The position numbers were made by a program, and so were the translations under genes. From Dyella marensis (lineage in GTDB: Bacteria; Pseudomonadota; Gammaproteobacteria; Xanthomonadales; Rhodanobacteraceae): a stretch of DNA of 64,000 nt. Location: assembly GCF_900112865.1 (NCBI RefSeq), contig NZ_FONH01000013.1, positions 1 to 64,000 of the forward strand. The letters are read 5' to 3'. How positions within the stretch are numbered: the stretch's first letter is position 1; each line of letters starts with the position of its first letter. The notes beneath the pieces are model-generated. The model was not told the origin of the DNA and did not search any database. It worked only from the letters and a program-made list of their open reading frames with translations. This document shows positions 20,003 to 28,491 of the stretch, one piece after another.

Positions 20003-21154
20003 TCAGCCGGCGACCACTTCCTCGTACAGCGCCAGCGTCGCCTGCTGCATGTCGGACAGGCGGTAGCTTTGCAGCATCGGAATCGGCGGCGCCACGCGCA
20101 GCAGCTCGGCCGCACGTTCCACCAGGCGCTCGCGGTCGCCCACCGGCACGCGGCCGGCCGGATACAGCTCCGCCAGCAGCTCGCCGACGCCGCCGTGGGC
20201 GTAGCCCAGCACCGGGCGGCACAGCGACAGCGCCTCGACCACGGTGCGGCCGAAGGATTCGGGCTTGTTGGACAGCTGCAGCACCAGCGCCGACACCGCG
20301 TAGATGTCGCGCACGTCGTTGCGCGGCGGCGTCAGCACCACCTGGGACTCGATGCCGCGCGCGCTGATCAGCTCGCGCAGCTCCGCCACGTAGGCCTCGC
20401 GACCGGCCTCGATCACGCCCAGCAGCAGCAGGCGCGCGTCGATGCCGCGGCGCTTGAGCTCGGCGATCAGCTCGATCGCGTCGTGGTGGCCCTTCAGGCG
20501 CGTGCCGCGGCCCGGCAGGGTCAGCAGCGGCGCGCCGGCCAGGCGCGGGAATTCGGTGAAGAAGGCCTTCTGCCAGGCATCGTCCGGGCGGTGGCCGTAG
20601 GGAAACGCCTCGGGGTCGATGCCGCGCGGGATCACCCGCACGCGCGAGGGTTCCAGCCAGCGGTAGTGGCTGAGCACGTAGTCGCGCAGGGTCTGCGAGA
20701 CCGCGATCACCCGCTCGCCGCGCAGCAGGATCGAGCTGTAGCGCCCGGGCGAATTCAGCCCGTGCACGGTGGTGACGAAATGCGGGCGCTGCGGCAGCCC
20801 CTTGATCGCCCACCAGCCCAGCCAGGCCGGCAGGCGCGAGCGGGCGTGCACGATGTCCGGCTTCAGCTCGGCCAGCGCCCGGCGCAATGCACCGACGCGC
20901 AGCAGCGTGCGCAGCGACTTGCGGCCGATGTCCAGGGTGATGTGCTCGCTGCCCTCGGCCTCCAGCTGGCCTGCCAGGCGCCCGCCGGCGGAGATCACCA
21001 CCGAACGGTGACCTGCCTGCACCAGCGCGCGCGCGACTTCCAGCGCCGACCGCTCGGCCCCGCCGGACTGCAGGGCCGGAATCAGCTGGACGACGGTCAG
21101 CGACCGGGCTGGCGCGGCAACGGCGGACATGGAGGGTTCGAGTAAAGCCTTCAT
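20003..21154 (-). CDS. Family 4 (GT-B) glycosyltransferase
   Basis: A 383-residue retaining glycosyltransferase. The N-terminal acceptor domain starts with VVQLIPALQSGGAERSALEV, the pattern seen in LPS/exopolysaccharide GT4 enzymes. The C-terminal nucleotide-sugar domain includes VIPRGIDPEAFP near residue 190 and the E-x7-E motif in NKPESFGRTVVEALSLCRPV near 310. I chose the ATG at 21154; an ATG at 21130 is possible. It heads the run towards the O-antigen ligase and GT2 genes. Sugar specificity unknown. Confidence 0.9.
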   Translation of the reverse strand: MKALLEPSMSAVAAPARSLTVVQLIPALQSGGAERSALEVARALVQAGHRSVVISAGGRLAGQLEAEGSEHITLDIGRKSLRTLLRVGALRRALAELKPDIVHARSRLPAWLGWWAIKGLPQRPHFVTTVHGLNSPGRYSSILLRGERVIAVSQTLRDYVLSHYRWLEPSRVRVIPRGIDPEAFPYGHRPDDAWQKAFFTEFPRLAGAPLLTLPGRGTRLKGHHDAIELIAELKRRGIDARLLLLGVIEAGREAYVAELRELISARGIESQVVLTPPRNDVRDIYAVSALVLQLSNKPESFGRTVVEALSLCRPVLGYAHGGVGELLAELYPAGRVPVGDRERLVERAAELLRVAPPIPMLQSYRLSDMQQATLALYEEVVAG

Positions 21155-21228
21155 CCTTGGGGACAAGCAGCAATCGTGCCGAATGCCGCTGTTATTTCGA
21201 TGCGGAGCGCTCCCTGGCCCCGGCCGGC

Positions 21229-21462
21229 TCAGTCGTTCAGGACGTAACGCGCGCCGCAGTAAGGACAGGTCGACTCGCCGCCGTCTTCGACGATCGGCAG
21301 GTACACCTTCGGATGCGAGTTCCACAGCGCCATGCCCGGCAGCGGACAGGACAGGGGAAGGTCCTTGCGCGTCACTTCATAACGATTTTCGGCATTGGCC
21401 AAAATCTGCCGTGCGGGCTCGGCGGGGGAAGCGGGCATGGGGTCAAGCTCCAGACTGGACAT
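21229..21462 (-). CDS. Small zinc-finger (zf-CHCC) domain protein
   Basis: A 77-residue protein whose C-terminal half has CPLPGMALWNSHPKVYLPI and CPYCGARYVLND, giving Cys, His and a CxxC pair as in the zf-CHCC family (the fold shared with the NDUFS6 subunit of complex I). Bacterial members are of unknown function and often lie beside LPS or branched-chain aminotransferase genes. I chose the ATG at 21462; a longer frame starts at 21513. It lies 74 bases upstream of the GT4 gene, same strand. Confidence 0.83.
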   Translation of the reverse strand: MSSLELDPMPASPAEPARQILANAENRYEVTRKDLPLSCPLPGMALWNSHPKVYLPIVEDGGESTCPYCGARYVLND

Positions 21463-21620
21463 CGGGCCGACAATGGTAGCAGGCTGCACCGCTCGCCCGT
21501 CGGGGCGGGACAAGGAAGAACAAGCTGTCAGCAGGCTCTAAGCCGATTGTCACAGGGCGGGCACATCATCCGCCCGTCGGCGGTCCTCCGCCGAACCATC
21601 AGCCTGAAGGGGAAACACCC

Positions 21621-22871
21621 ATGGATTTCGCAAAGATCATTGCCCGCGCGCGGGCGATCCTCACCACGCCCAAGACCGAATGGCCGGTCGTCGCCGCGGA
21701 GCCGGCCACCGTCCAGGGCATCTACACGAACTACATCCTGGTTCTGGCCGCCGTGCCGGCGATCGCGGGCTTCATCAAGAACAGCCTGATCGGCATCAGC
21801 CTGCTCAGTGTGACCTGGCGCGCGCCGGTCGGCTCGGGCCTGGCCGGGATGGTGCTGCAGTACCTGCTGTCGCTGGTGCTGGTGTACGTGATGTCGCTGA
21901 TCATCAATGCGCTGGCGCCGACCTTCGGCGGCCAGAAGGATCCGGTGCAGGCGCTCAAGGCGATCACCTATGCGTGCACCGCCTCCTGGGTCGCCGGCGC
22001 CGCCAACATCCTGCCCTGGATCGGCTGGCTGATCGCCCTCGCCGGCGGCATCTACTCGATCTACCTGCTCTACCTGGGCCTGCCGGCCACCATGAAGAAC
22101 CCGGTGGAGAAATCGGCCGGCTATACGGCCGTCACCATCGTGATCGGCGCCGTGCTGGGCTGGATCGTCGGCATGATCGTGGCCGGCGTGGTGGGCACGG
22201 CCGCGCTGACCGGCGCCGCCATGAACAACGGGCATGTCACCCTCAATGGCGACCATGGCAGCGTCACCGTCGATCCGGACAGCGCCGCCGCCAAGCTCGC
22301 CGCCATGGGCGCCCGCGCCGAGCAGGCGAGCAAGGAGCTGGAAGCCGCGCAGAAGTCCGGCGACACCGCCGCGCAGCAGGCGGCGATGGGCAAGATGATG
22401 GGCAACGACGGCAGCGTGCAGTCGCTGTCGGCCGACCAGATCAAGACCTTCCTGCCCGACACCGCCGCGGGCCTCAAGCGCGAGAGCCTCTCGGCCGAAC
22501 GCAGCGCGGGCGTGGGCGTGCAGATCACCGTCGCGCGCGGCCAGTACGGCGACGGCACTCGCAACGTCGAGCTGGAAATCTCCGACACCGGCAGCATGAA
22601 GGGCATGATGGCGGTGGCCAATGCCTTCGCCGCCGAGTCCGAACAGCAGACCGACGACGGCTACGAGAAGACCTACAGCAAGGACGGCCGCCTGGTGCAC
22701 GAGTCCTGGGACAAGACCAGCAAGAGCGGCGAGTACACCGTGGTGGTCGGCCAGCGCTTCTCGGTGAAGGCCAGCGGCCAGGCCGAGATCGACCAGCTCA
22801 AGGACGCGGTCGACAGCGTCGACCTGGCCAAGCTCGAATCCCTGAAGAACGAAGGCGTCGGCAAGAACTGA
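21621..22871 (+). CDS. Yip1-domain membrane protein with soluble C-terminal domain
   Basis: A 416-residue protein. Residues 1-195 form a Yip1-type membrane domain with five or so helices (opening IIARARAILTTPKTEW, a typical YIP1 start). The remaining 220 residues are soluble, including an Ala/Gln-rich helical part (about 235-270) and a beta-rich domain ending in KNEGVGKN. The ATG has a ggggaaa Shine-Dalgarno. Yip1 proteins in bacteria have no settled function. The gene appears monocistronic with its own terminator. Confidence 0.85.
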   Translation: MDFAKIIARARAILTTPKTEWPVVAAEPATVQGIYTNYILVLAAVPAIAGFIKNSLIGISLLSVTWRAPVGSGLAGMVLQYLLSLVLVYVMSLIINALAPTFGGQKDPVQALKAITYACTASWVAGAANILPWIGWLIALAGGIYSIYLLYLGLPATMKNPVEKSAGYTAVTIVIGAVLGWIVGMIVAGVVGTAALTGAAMNNGHVTLNGDHGSVTVDPDSAAAKLAAMGARAEQASKELEAAQKSGDTAAQQAAMGKMMGNDGSVQSLSADQIKTFLPDTAAGLKRESLSAERSAGVGVQITVARGQYGDGTRNVELEISDTGSMKGMMAVANAFAAESEQQTDDGYEKTYSKDGRLVHESWDKTSKSGEYTVVVGQRFSVKASGQAEIDQLKDAVDSVDLAKLESLKNEGVGKN

Positions 22872-22892
22872 CGTCGCCCGCGATACAAACAG

Positions 22893-22925
22893 AAAGCCCG
22901 CGCCGGCAACGGCGCGGGCTTTTTC
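22893..22925 (+). terminator. Intrinsic terminator of the Yip1-domain gene
   Basis: The stem aagcccgcgcc/ggcgcgggctt with a short gcaac-type loop is followed by TTTTTCTT. The preceding A residues let it also act on the convergent yceI-like gene. Confidence 0.88.
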
Positions 22926-22957
22926 TTGCAGGGCGTCGCGAGCGGCGCCCGCGCAAA

Positions 22958-23542
22958 TCAATCCGCCTTCGGCACCGAGGCCTCGGTGGTGATGCGGATC
23001 TTGATCTCGTCGCTGACGTTCGGCACGTAGGCGCCGACGCCGAAGTCCGAGCGCTTCACCGTGGCGGTGGCGTCGAAGCCCACCGTCTGCACCTTCAGCA
23101 TCGGATGCACGCCGCTCTTGTTGAGCTTGGCGTCCAGTACCACCGGCTTGGTCACGCCGTGCACGGTCAGGTCGCCGGTCACCTTGTACTTGCCGCCGCC
23201 GAGCGACTGCACCTTGGTGCTCTTGAAGGTGATGTTGGCGAACTTGTCGGCGTCGAAGAAATCCGGCTTCTTCAGGTGCTCGTCGAGCTTGGACACGTGG
23301 GTGTCCAGGTTGGCCAGCGGCAGGGTCACCTCGACCGAGGACTTGGCGGCGTCCTTCTCGTCGAACACCAGGGTGCCTTCGCCCAGGCCCAGGTTGGCGG
23401 TCGGGTTGGAGAAGCCGAAGTGGTTCCAGCTGAACAGCACGTTGGTGTGGCCGGGGTCGAGCTTGTAGGTGACCGGGTCGGCCTGGGCGGTGACAGCGGC
23501 GCCGATCAGGCCGGCGAGGACGAGGTAACGAAGTGCACGCAT
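22958..23542 (-). CDS. YceI-family periplasmic lipid-binding protein
   Basis: A 194-residue exported protein with signal peptide MRALRYLVLAGLIGAAVTAQA and a YceI lipocalin-like barrel: YKLDPGHTNVLFSWNHFGFS, DKFANITFKSTKV, VTGDLTVHGVTKPVVLDAKL and the closing VSDEIKIRI. Family members bind isoprenoid or fatty-acyl chains in the periplasm. Convergent with the Yip1 gene. Probably monocistronic, with 54 bases to the nitroreductase stop on the same strand. Confidence 0.95.
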   Translation of the reverse strand: MRALRYLVLAGLIGAAVTAQADPVTYKLDPGHTNVLFSWNHFGFSNPTANLGLGEGTLVFDEKDAAKSSVEVTLPLANLDTHVSKLDEHLKKPDFFDADKFANITFKSTKVQSLGGGKYKVTGDLTVHGVTKPVVLDAKLNKSGVHPMLKVQTVGFDATATVKRSDFGVGAYVPNVSDEIKIRITTEASVPKAD

Positions 23543-23596
23543 GGGTAGTTCTCCGTGGAAGAGAGGGGCAGCGACAGGAAGGCGGACGCAACGCGC

Positions 23597-24193
23597 TCAG
23601 GCGATGCGGCACGCCTCTTCGAACGACAGGCGCGGGCTGCGCGGGAACAGGTCGCGGCTGGCATCGCCGTAACCGAGGTTGATCAGGAAGTTGGACTTGA
23701 TGTTCGGCGTGTCGCCGAAGAACGCCCGGTCGACGCCGGCGTTGTCGAAGCCGGACATCGGGCCGCAGTCCAGGCCCACCGCGCGCGCCGCCATGATCAG
23801 GTATGCACCCTGCAGGGTGGCGTTGCGGAACGCGGTGGTGTCGATCATCGGCTGGTTGCCGACGAACCAGCTGCGCGCATCGGCGTGCGGGAACAGCTGG
23901 GGCAGGCGCTCGTAGAACTCATGGTCGGTGCCCACGATCGCGGTCACCGGCGCCTTCATGGTCTTGGCGCGGTTGCCTTCGGACAGGAACGGCTCGAGCC
24001 TGGCCTTCGCTTCCGCCGACTTCACGAACACGATGCGCGCCGGCGAGGAATTGGCGCTGGTCGGACCGAACTTGGCCAGCTCGTAGACCCGGCGCAGCAG
24101 CTCGTCGCTCACCGGCAGGTCCTGGAAGGCGTTGTAGGTGCGGGCCTGGCGGAACAGCTGGTCGAGGGCGGTATCGGAAAGCAACTCGCTCAT
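23597..24193 (-). CDS. RutE/HadB-like nitroreductase (malonic semialdehyde reductase family)
   Basis: A 198-residue FMN flavoprotein of the nitroreductase fold. Landmarks fit the RutE branch: N-terminal [37 protein letters not shown] near 48, [20 protein letters not shown] near 120 and [14 protein letters not shown]. RutE reduces malonic semialdehyde to 3-hydroxypropionate during uracil breakdown. No other rut genes are nearby, so this may be a housekeeping semialdehyde or quinone reductase. The ATG at 24193 follows a ggatacc stretch. Confidence 0.9.
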   Translation of the reverse strand: MSELLSDTALDQLFRQARTYNAFQDLPVSDELLRRVYELAKFGPTSANSSPARIVFVKSAEAKARLEPFLSEGNRAKTMKAPVTAIVGTDHEFYERLPQLFPHADARSWFVGNQPMIDTTAFRNATLQGAYLIMAARAVGLDCGPMSGFDNAGVDRAFFGDTPNIKSNFLINLGYGDASRDLFPRSPRLSFEEACRIA

Positions 24194-24325
24194 GGGTATC
24201 CTTCGAAGAAGTGCGCCGGGCGGCGCCGTGACCCGGAAGTGTACGGGCACGCAAGGGCGAACAGGACTGGGCCGGATAGAACGTACTGTGGCGAGAATCG
24301 AAACAATCCCGGACCCGCGCCGCGC

Positions 24326-25309
24326 ATGACCCGGCTGCATGGCGAATGCTGGGCAGTCACCGACGGCCGCGCCGGCAACGACCGCCAGGCGCTGGCCCTG
24401 GCCGAGGCGCTGGGCCTGCCGTTCCGCCATCTGGTGCTGGGCCTGCGCGCGCCATGGTCCTGGTTCGCGCCGCGGCTGCTGCCCGGCGGCCGCCTTGCCC
24501 TGCCCGCGGCGCAGCGCCGCGGCATCGTGGTGCCGCCGTGGCCGGCGGTGATCGTCGGCTGCGGCCGCGCGGCGGCGTATTACACGCGGCTGGTGCGCGA
24601 ATTGTCCGAAGGCGGCACCCATGCCGTGCAGATCCTCGATCCGCGCCTCGATCCGGCGCACTGGGACACGGTGATCGCGCCGCGCCACGACGGCCTGGTC
24701 GGGCCGAACGTGCTGCATCCGCTGGGCTCGCTCAATCCGATCGACAACGCCTGGCTGGCCGAGGGCCGCGAGGTCTGCCCCGCCTTCGGCGACCTGCCGC
24801 AGCCGCGCGTCGCCGTGCTGGTGGGCGGCCCGCGCAAGGGCATGCCGATCGACGCCGCCTACGCGCAGGCGCTCGCCGCGCCGCTGGTGGCGCGACAGTG
24901 GCGCGACGGCGGCAGCATCATCGCGCTGGCTTCGCGCCGCACCCCGCCGGCCGTCGTCGCCGTGCTGCGCGAGCGCTTCGCCGGCATCCCCGGGATGGTG
25001 TGGAGCAACGAGGAAGACGGTATCAATCCCTACCCCGCCGCGATGGGCTGGGCCGACCGGCTGGTGGTGACGCCGGACTCGATCAACATGCTCTCGGAAG
25101 CCTGCGCGGTGGGCTGCCCGGTGCAGACCCTGGTGCGCGCGGCGCTGCCGGACAAATTCGCCAGGTTCCACCGGGCATTGCGCGAGGCGGGACTGCTGCA
25201 CGATCTCGACGACGAGATCAGCGCACGGCAGACGCCGCTGCGCGAGACGCGCGCGATCGCCGAGACGGTGCGCCAGCGCATCGCGGCACGCACCGCCAGC
25301 TATGCGTAG
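24326..25309 (+). CDS. ELM1 (DUF1022) family protein
   Basis: A 327-residue protein of the mitochondrial-fission ELM1 family, predicted to have a GT-B glycosyltransferase-like fold. Typical stretches are [20 protein letters not shown] at the start, [15 protein letters not shown] near 80, [21 protein letters not shown] near 105 and [19 protein letters not shown] near 255. In bacteria the family sits near envelope genes, but the substrate is unknown. Its TAG stop is the first bases of REPIN copy 2. Divergent from the nitroreductase. Confidence 0.87.
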   Translation: MTRLHGECWAVTDGRAGNDRQALALAEALGLPFRHLVLGLRAPWSWFAPRLLPGGRLALPAAQRRGIVVPPWPAVIVGCGRAAAYYTRLVRELSEGGTHAVQILDPRLDPAHWDTVIAPRHDGLVGPNVLHPLGSLNPIDNAWLAEGREVCPAFGDLPQPRVAVLVGGPRKGMPIDAAYAQALAAPLVARQWRDGGSIIALASRRTPPAVVAVLRERFAGIPGMVWSNEEDGINPYPAAMGWADRLVVTPDSINMLSEACAVGCPVQTLVRAALPDKFARFHRALREAGLLHDLDDEISARQTPLRETRAIAETVRQRIAARTASYA

Positions 25310-25396
25310 GTTGGGGTGAGCCGAAGGCGAACCCCAACACACCGCTTCCAAGCGCCTCGCATTGTTGGGGTTCGCCTTCGGCTCACCCCAACCTAC
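25306..25396. repeat. REPIN-like element, family A, copy 2
   Basis: Exactly complementary 33-base arms (25306-25338, 25364-25396), spacer 25 bases. The arm loop is gaa rather than gca, changed in both arms together. It lies between the convergent ELM1 and glnE genes and supplies the TAG stop codons of both (25307-25309 plus strand, 25393-25395 minus strand). Confidence 0.92.
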
Positions 25397-28251
25397 GCCG
25401 GCAAGGCCTGCCCGAAGGCGAAACCCAGCTCCGCCGTCACCCGCCGCACCTCCGCGCCCAGCGCATCCAGCTCCGGATCGCGCGCTGCGATGCGCGAGCG
25501 CAGGTCCAGTGTGCAGGCAAGCGCGCGGCGCAGCAGCTCGCCGTGCGCGCGCGCGAATACATCCGCCTGTGCAGCGTCGAGCAAGCCGCTGGTGCGGCAG
25601 GCTTCGATCAACGCCGCGTTGGCGGTGGACATCAGCAGCAAGGGCCGTTCCGCCGCATGCGCCAGCACCAGCCCCTGCAGCGCGAATTCGATATCGAGCA
25701 GGCCGCCGTGGCCCTGCTTCAGATCGAACTGCCGTTCGTCGGAGCGATCGCGCTCGGCGCGCCAGCGGCGGCGCATGTCGCTCACATCGGCGAGCACGCG
25801 CGCGTGCTCGCGCGGCACGGCGAGGATGCCGCGGCGCACTTCCACCAGCTCAGCATTGAGCGCGGCATCGCCGGCCACCGGCCGCGCGCGCTGCAGGGCC
25901 TGGTGTTCCCAGGTCCAGGCGCGGCTGCGCTGGTACTCGGCGAACGCCTCCAGGCTGCTCACCAGCAGGCCCTTGGAACCATCCGGACGCAGGCGCGTAT
26001 CCACTTCGTACAGGCGGCCCGCGCGAGTCAGCACGGTGAGCCAGTTCATCACTCGCTGCGCCAGGCGCTGGTACCAGCGCGAGCCTTCGATCGGGCGCGC
26101 GCCGTCGCTCATGAGGTGTGCGCGGCGGGTGTCGTAGACGAAGACCAGGTCCAGGTCGGAGGCGAAGCCCAGTTCCTCGCCGCCCAGGCTGCCGTAGCCG
26201 AGCACGGCGAAACCGCTGCCCTCGCCGGGCAGGCGGCCGTGCTGTTCGGTGAGTTCGCGCTCGGCCAGCGCCGTCACGGCGATCACCACCGACTCCGCAA
26301 GCGCGCCGAGGCGACGCGCTGTCGCGACGGCATCGGCGCGGCCATCGTTGAAAGCCAGGCCGAGACGGAACGCGGTGCTGGCCTTGAATTCGTTGATGCG
26401 CTCCAGCTCCGCCTCCGCCTCGCGCTCGTCCAGCGTGCCCAGTACGCGGCTGATTTCCGCGCTGATGTCGGCGCGCTTGAGCGGCAGTTGATCGATGCGC
26501 GGGTCGAGCACGTCGTCCAGCAGCAGCGGCTGGGCGATCACGCGCTCGGCCAGGAAGGCGCTGCGCGCGAACAAGTCGGCCAGGCGCCGCCGCGCCGCCG
26601 GCTGTTCCTCCAGCAAGGCCAGGTACGAGGAGCGCCGCGCCACCGCCTGCACCAGCCGGCACAGGCGCAGCAGGCACGGTACCGGCGCCGCGCTGTCGCG
26701 CGCCAGCGCCAGCAGCTGCGGCATCAGGCGGTCGAGCTGCTCGCGCGAACGCGCCGGCATCGCGCGCACGGCCGCCGCCTGCGGCAGCTTGAGCAGCGCC
26801 TCGGCCGCATCGGCGCCGGGCTGGAAACCGGCCGCTTCCAGCACGCCGGGGCTGACTTCTTCCGCACACACGCGCTGCCACAGCGCCACGTCTTCCGCCG
26901 GCACGCTGGCGGTGCGGCCGCCCTGCGGCACCAGCACCTCGGCGAATTCCTCGCTGACCACGGCGCGATGGCGCGCCAGTTCCGCTTCCAGTTCCTCCCA
27001 CGAGGCGTGGCCCAGGCCCAGTGCGATGCGCTCGCGGCTGAGCGCGTCCTGCGGGATGTCGTGCGTCTGCGCATCGCGCAGCATCTGCACGCGGTTCTCC
27101 ACCTTGCGCAGGAATACATAGGCCTCGCGCAGCGCCTTGGCGCGCGCGGCGGCGATATGGCCGCGCGCCTCGCAGGCGGTCAGCGCCGGCAATAACCCGC
27201 GCACGCGCAGGCTGGGTTCGCGGCCGCCGCGGATCAGCTGGGTCAGCTGCACGATGAACTCGACTTCGCGGATGCCGCCGGGCCCGAGCTTGAGATTGTC
27301 GGCCAGGTCCTTGCGCGCCACCTCGGCGTCGATCAGCGCCTTCATCTCGCGCAGGCCGGCGAACGCGGTGTAGTCCAGGTACTTGCGGTAGACGAACGGC
27401 CGCAGCAGTTCCTGCAGCTGCTTGCCGGCATTGCGGTCGCCGGCCACGGCGCGCGCCTTGATCCAGGCGTAGCGCTCCCAGTCGCGGCCCTCGCTCTGGT
27501 AGTACTGCTCCATCGCGCTGAACGGCAATGCCAGGCGCCCGGCATTGCCGAACGGACGCAGGCGCAGGTCGACGCGCGCGCAGATGCCGTCGACGGTCGG
27601 CTCGGCCAGCAGGCGCACCAGCTGGCGGCCCATGCGCACGAAGTATTCGCTGTTGTCGAGCGGCCGCGGGCCGTCGCTCTGGCCGCTGTGCGGATAGGCC
27701 AGCACCAGGTCGATGTCCGAGGAGAAATTCAGCTCGGTGCCGCCGAGCTTGCCGAAGCCGACCACCACCATGCGCTGCAGCGCGCCGTCGTGGTCGCGGC
27801 TGTGGCCATAGCGCGACGCCAGCGCGCGTTCGGACCAGCCCAGCGCGGCGCCCAGCAGCACCTCGTAGAGCACGCTGGTGGCGGACAGCGTCTCGGGCAA
27901 CTCGTCCAGCCCGTTGACGTCGCGGAACACCAGCCGCAGCGCTTCGGCATGGCGGAAGCGGCGCAGCGTGGCCATGCAGACGGCTTCGTCCGGATCGAGC
28001 TTCAGCGCCTCGCTGCGCGTGCTGGCGTCGCCGCCGGCGCGCAGCCGCTCCAGGCCCTGCGGCGCCAGCAATTGCGGCTGGCGGAACCAGATGTCGTAGG
28101 CGAAATCGCTGGCGAGCAGGGCGCGGCGGATGCGTTCGGCCACGCCGGCGTCGTCGTGCAGCGCGACGCCGGCCAGGCGGCAGCGCGCGGCCAGTTCGGC
28201 GTAGCGGTCGTCGATCAGGGCGCGAAGCGCCGGGGATTCCTTGGGCTGCAT
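25393..28251 (-). CDS. glnE: Bifunctional glutamine synthetase adenylyltransferase/deadenylase
   Basis: GlnE adds and removes AMP on glutamine synthetase under PII control. The 952-residue length matches the family. Two nucleotidyltransferase domains are present: the deadenylase motif [20 protein letters not shown] near residue 165 and the adenylylase motif [20 protein letters not shown] near 685, each with the paired aspartates. I chose the ATG at 28251 (MQPKESPAL), since the frame stays open for about 2 kb upstream without relevance. Its stop codon comes from REPIN copy 2. Divergent from the sulfatase gene. Confidence 0.97.
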   Translation of the reverse strand: MQPKESPALRALIDDRYAELAARCRLAGVALHDDAGVAERIRRALLASDFAYDIWFRQPQLLAPQGLERLRAGGDASTRSEALKLDPDEAVCMATLRRFRHAEALRLVFRDVNGLDELPETLSATSVLYEVLLGAALGWSERALASRYGHSRDHDGALQRMVVVGFGKLGGTELNFSSDIDLVLAYPHSGQSDGPRPLDNSEYFVRMGRQLVRLLAEPTVDGICARVDLRLRPFGNAGRLALPFSAMEQYYQSEGRDWERYAWIKARAVAGDRNAGKQLQELLRPFVYRKYLDYTAFAGLREMKALIDAEVARKDLADNLKLGPGGIREVEFIVQLTQLIRGGREPSLRVRGLLPALTACEARGHIAAARAKALREAYVFLRKVENRVQMLRDAQTHDIPQDALSRERIALGLGHASWEELEAELARHRAVVSEEFAEVLVPQGGRTASVPAEDVALWQRVCAEEVSPGVLEAAGFQPGADAAEALLKLPQAAAVRAMPARSREQLDRLMPQLLALARDSAAPVPCLLRLCRLVQAVARRSSYLALLEEQPAARRRLADLFARSAFLAERVIAQPLLLDDVLDPRIDQLPLKRADISAEISRVLGTLDEREAEAELERINEFKASTAFRLGLAFNDGRADAVATARRLGALAESVVIAVTALAERELTEQHGRLPGEGSGFAVLGYGSLGGEELGFASDLDLVFVYDTRRAHLMSDGARPIEGSRWYQRLAQRVMNWLTVLTRAGRLYEVDTRLRPDGSKGLLVSSLEAFAEYQRSRAWTWEHQALQRARPVAGDAALNAELVEVRRGILAVPREHARVLADVSDMRRRWRAERDRSDERQFDLKQGHGGLLDIEFALQGLVLAHAAERPLLLMSTANAALIEACRTSGLLDAAQADVFARAHGELLRRALACTLDLRSRIAARDPELDALGAEVRRVTAELGFAFGQALPA

Positions 28252-28491
28252 CCGGACATTGTGCCCGCGGCGCCGGGGCGGCGTCTGCGACCGGGCCGCG
28301 TGTCGGCAAGATGACCGGCGGATGACCGCGAGAACCTGCATGTCGGGCCCGCGTGCACGCGCCGCTTCGCCATCACGTTGGCACCGCTCGGAAAGTACGC
28401 AAACACCACGCGCGCCGAACACCTGGTTCATGCCGGCATCGTTACATTCCGATGTCCGAGCCATGACAGCGCAATCCCCCAAAGGACTGCC

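Noticed and set aside
23597..24193. A pyrimidine-degradation (rut) operon around the RutE-like gene
   Set aside because: None of rutA, B, C, D, F or G is nearby. The flanking genes are YceI and ELM1 types, so only the single-enzyme assignment is kept.
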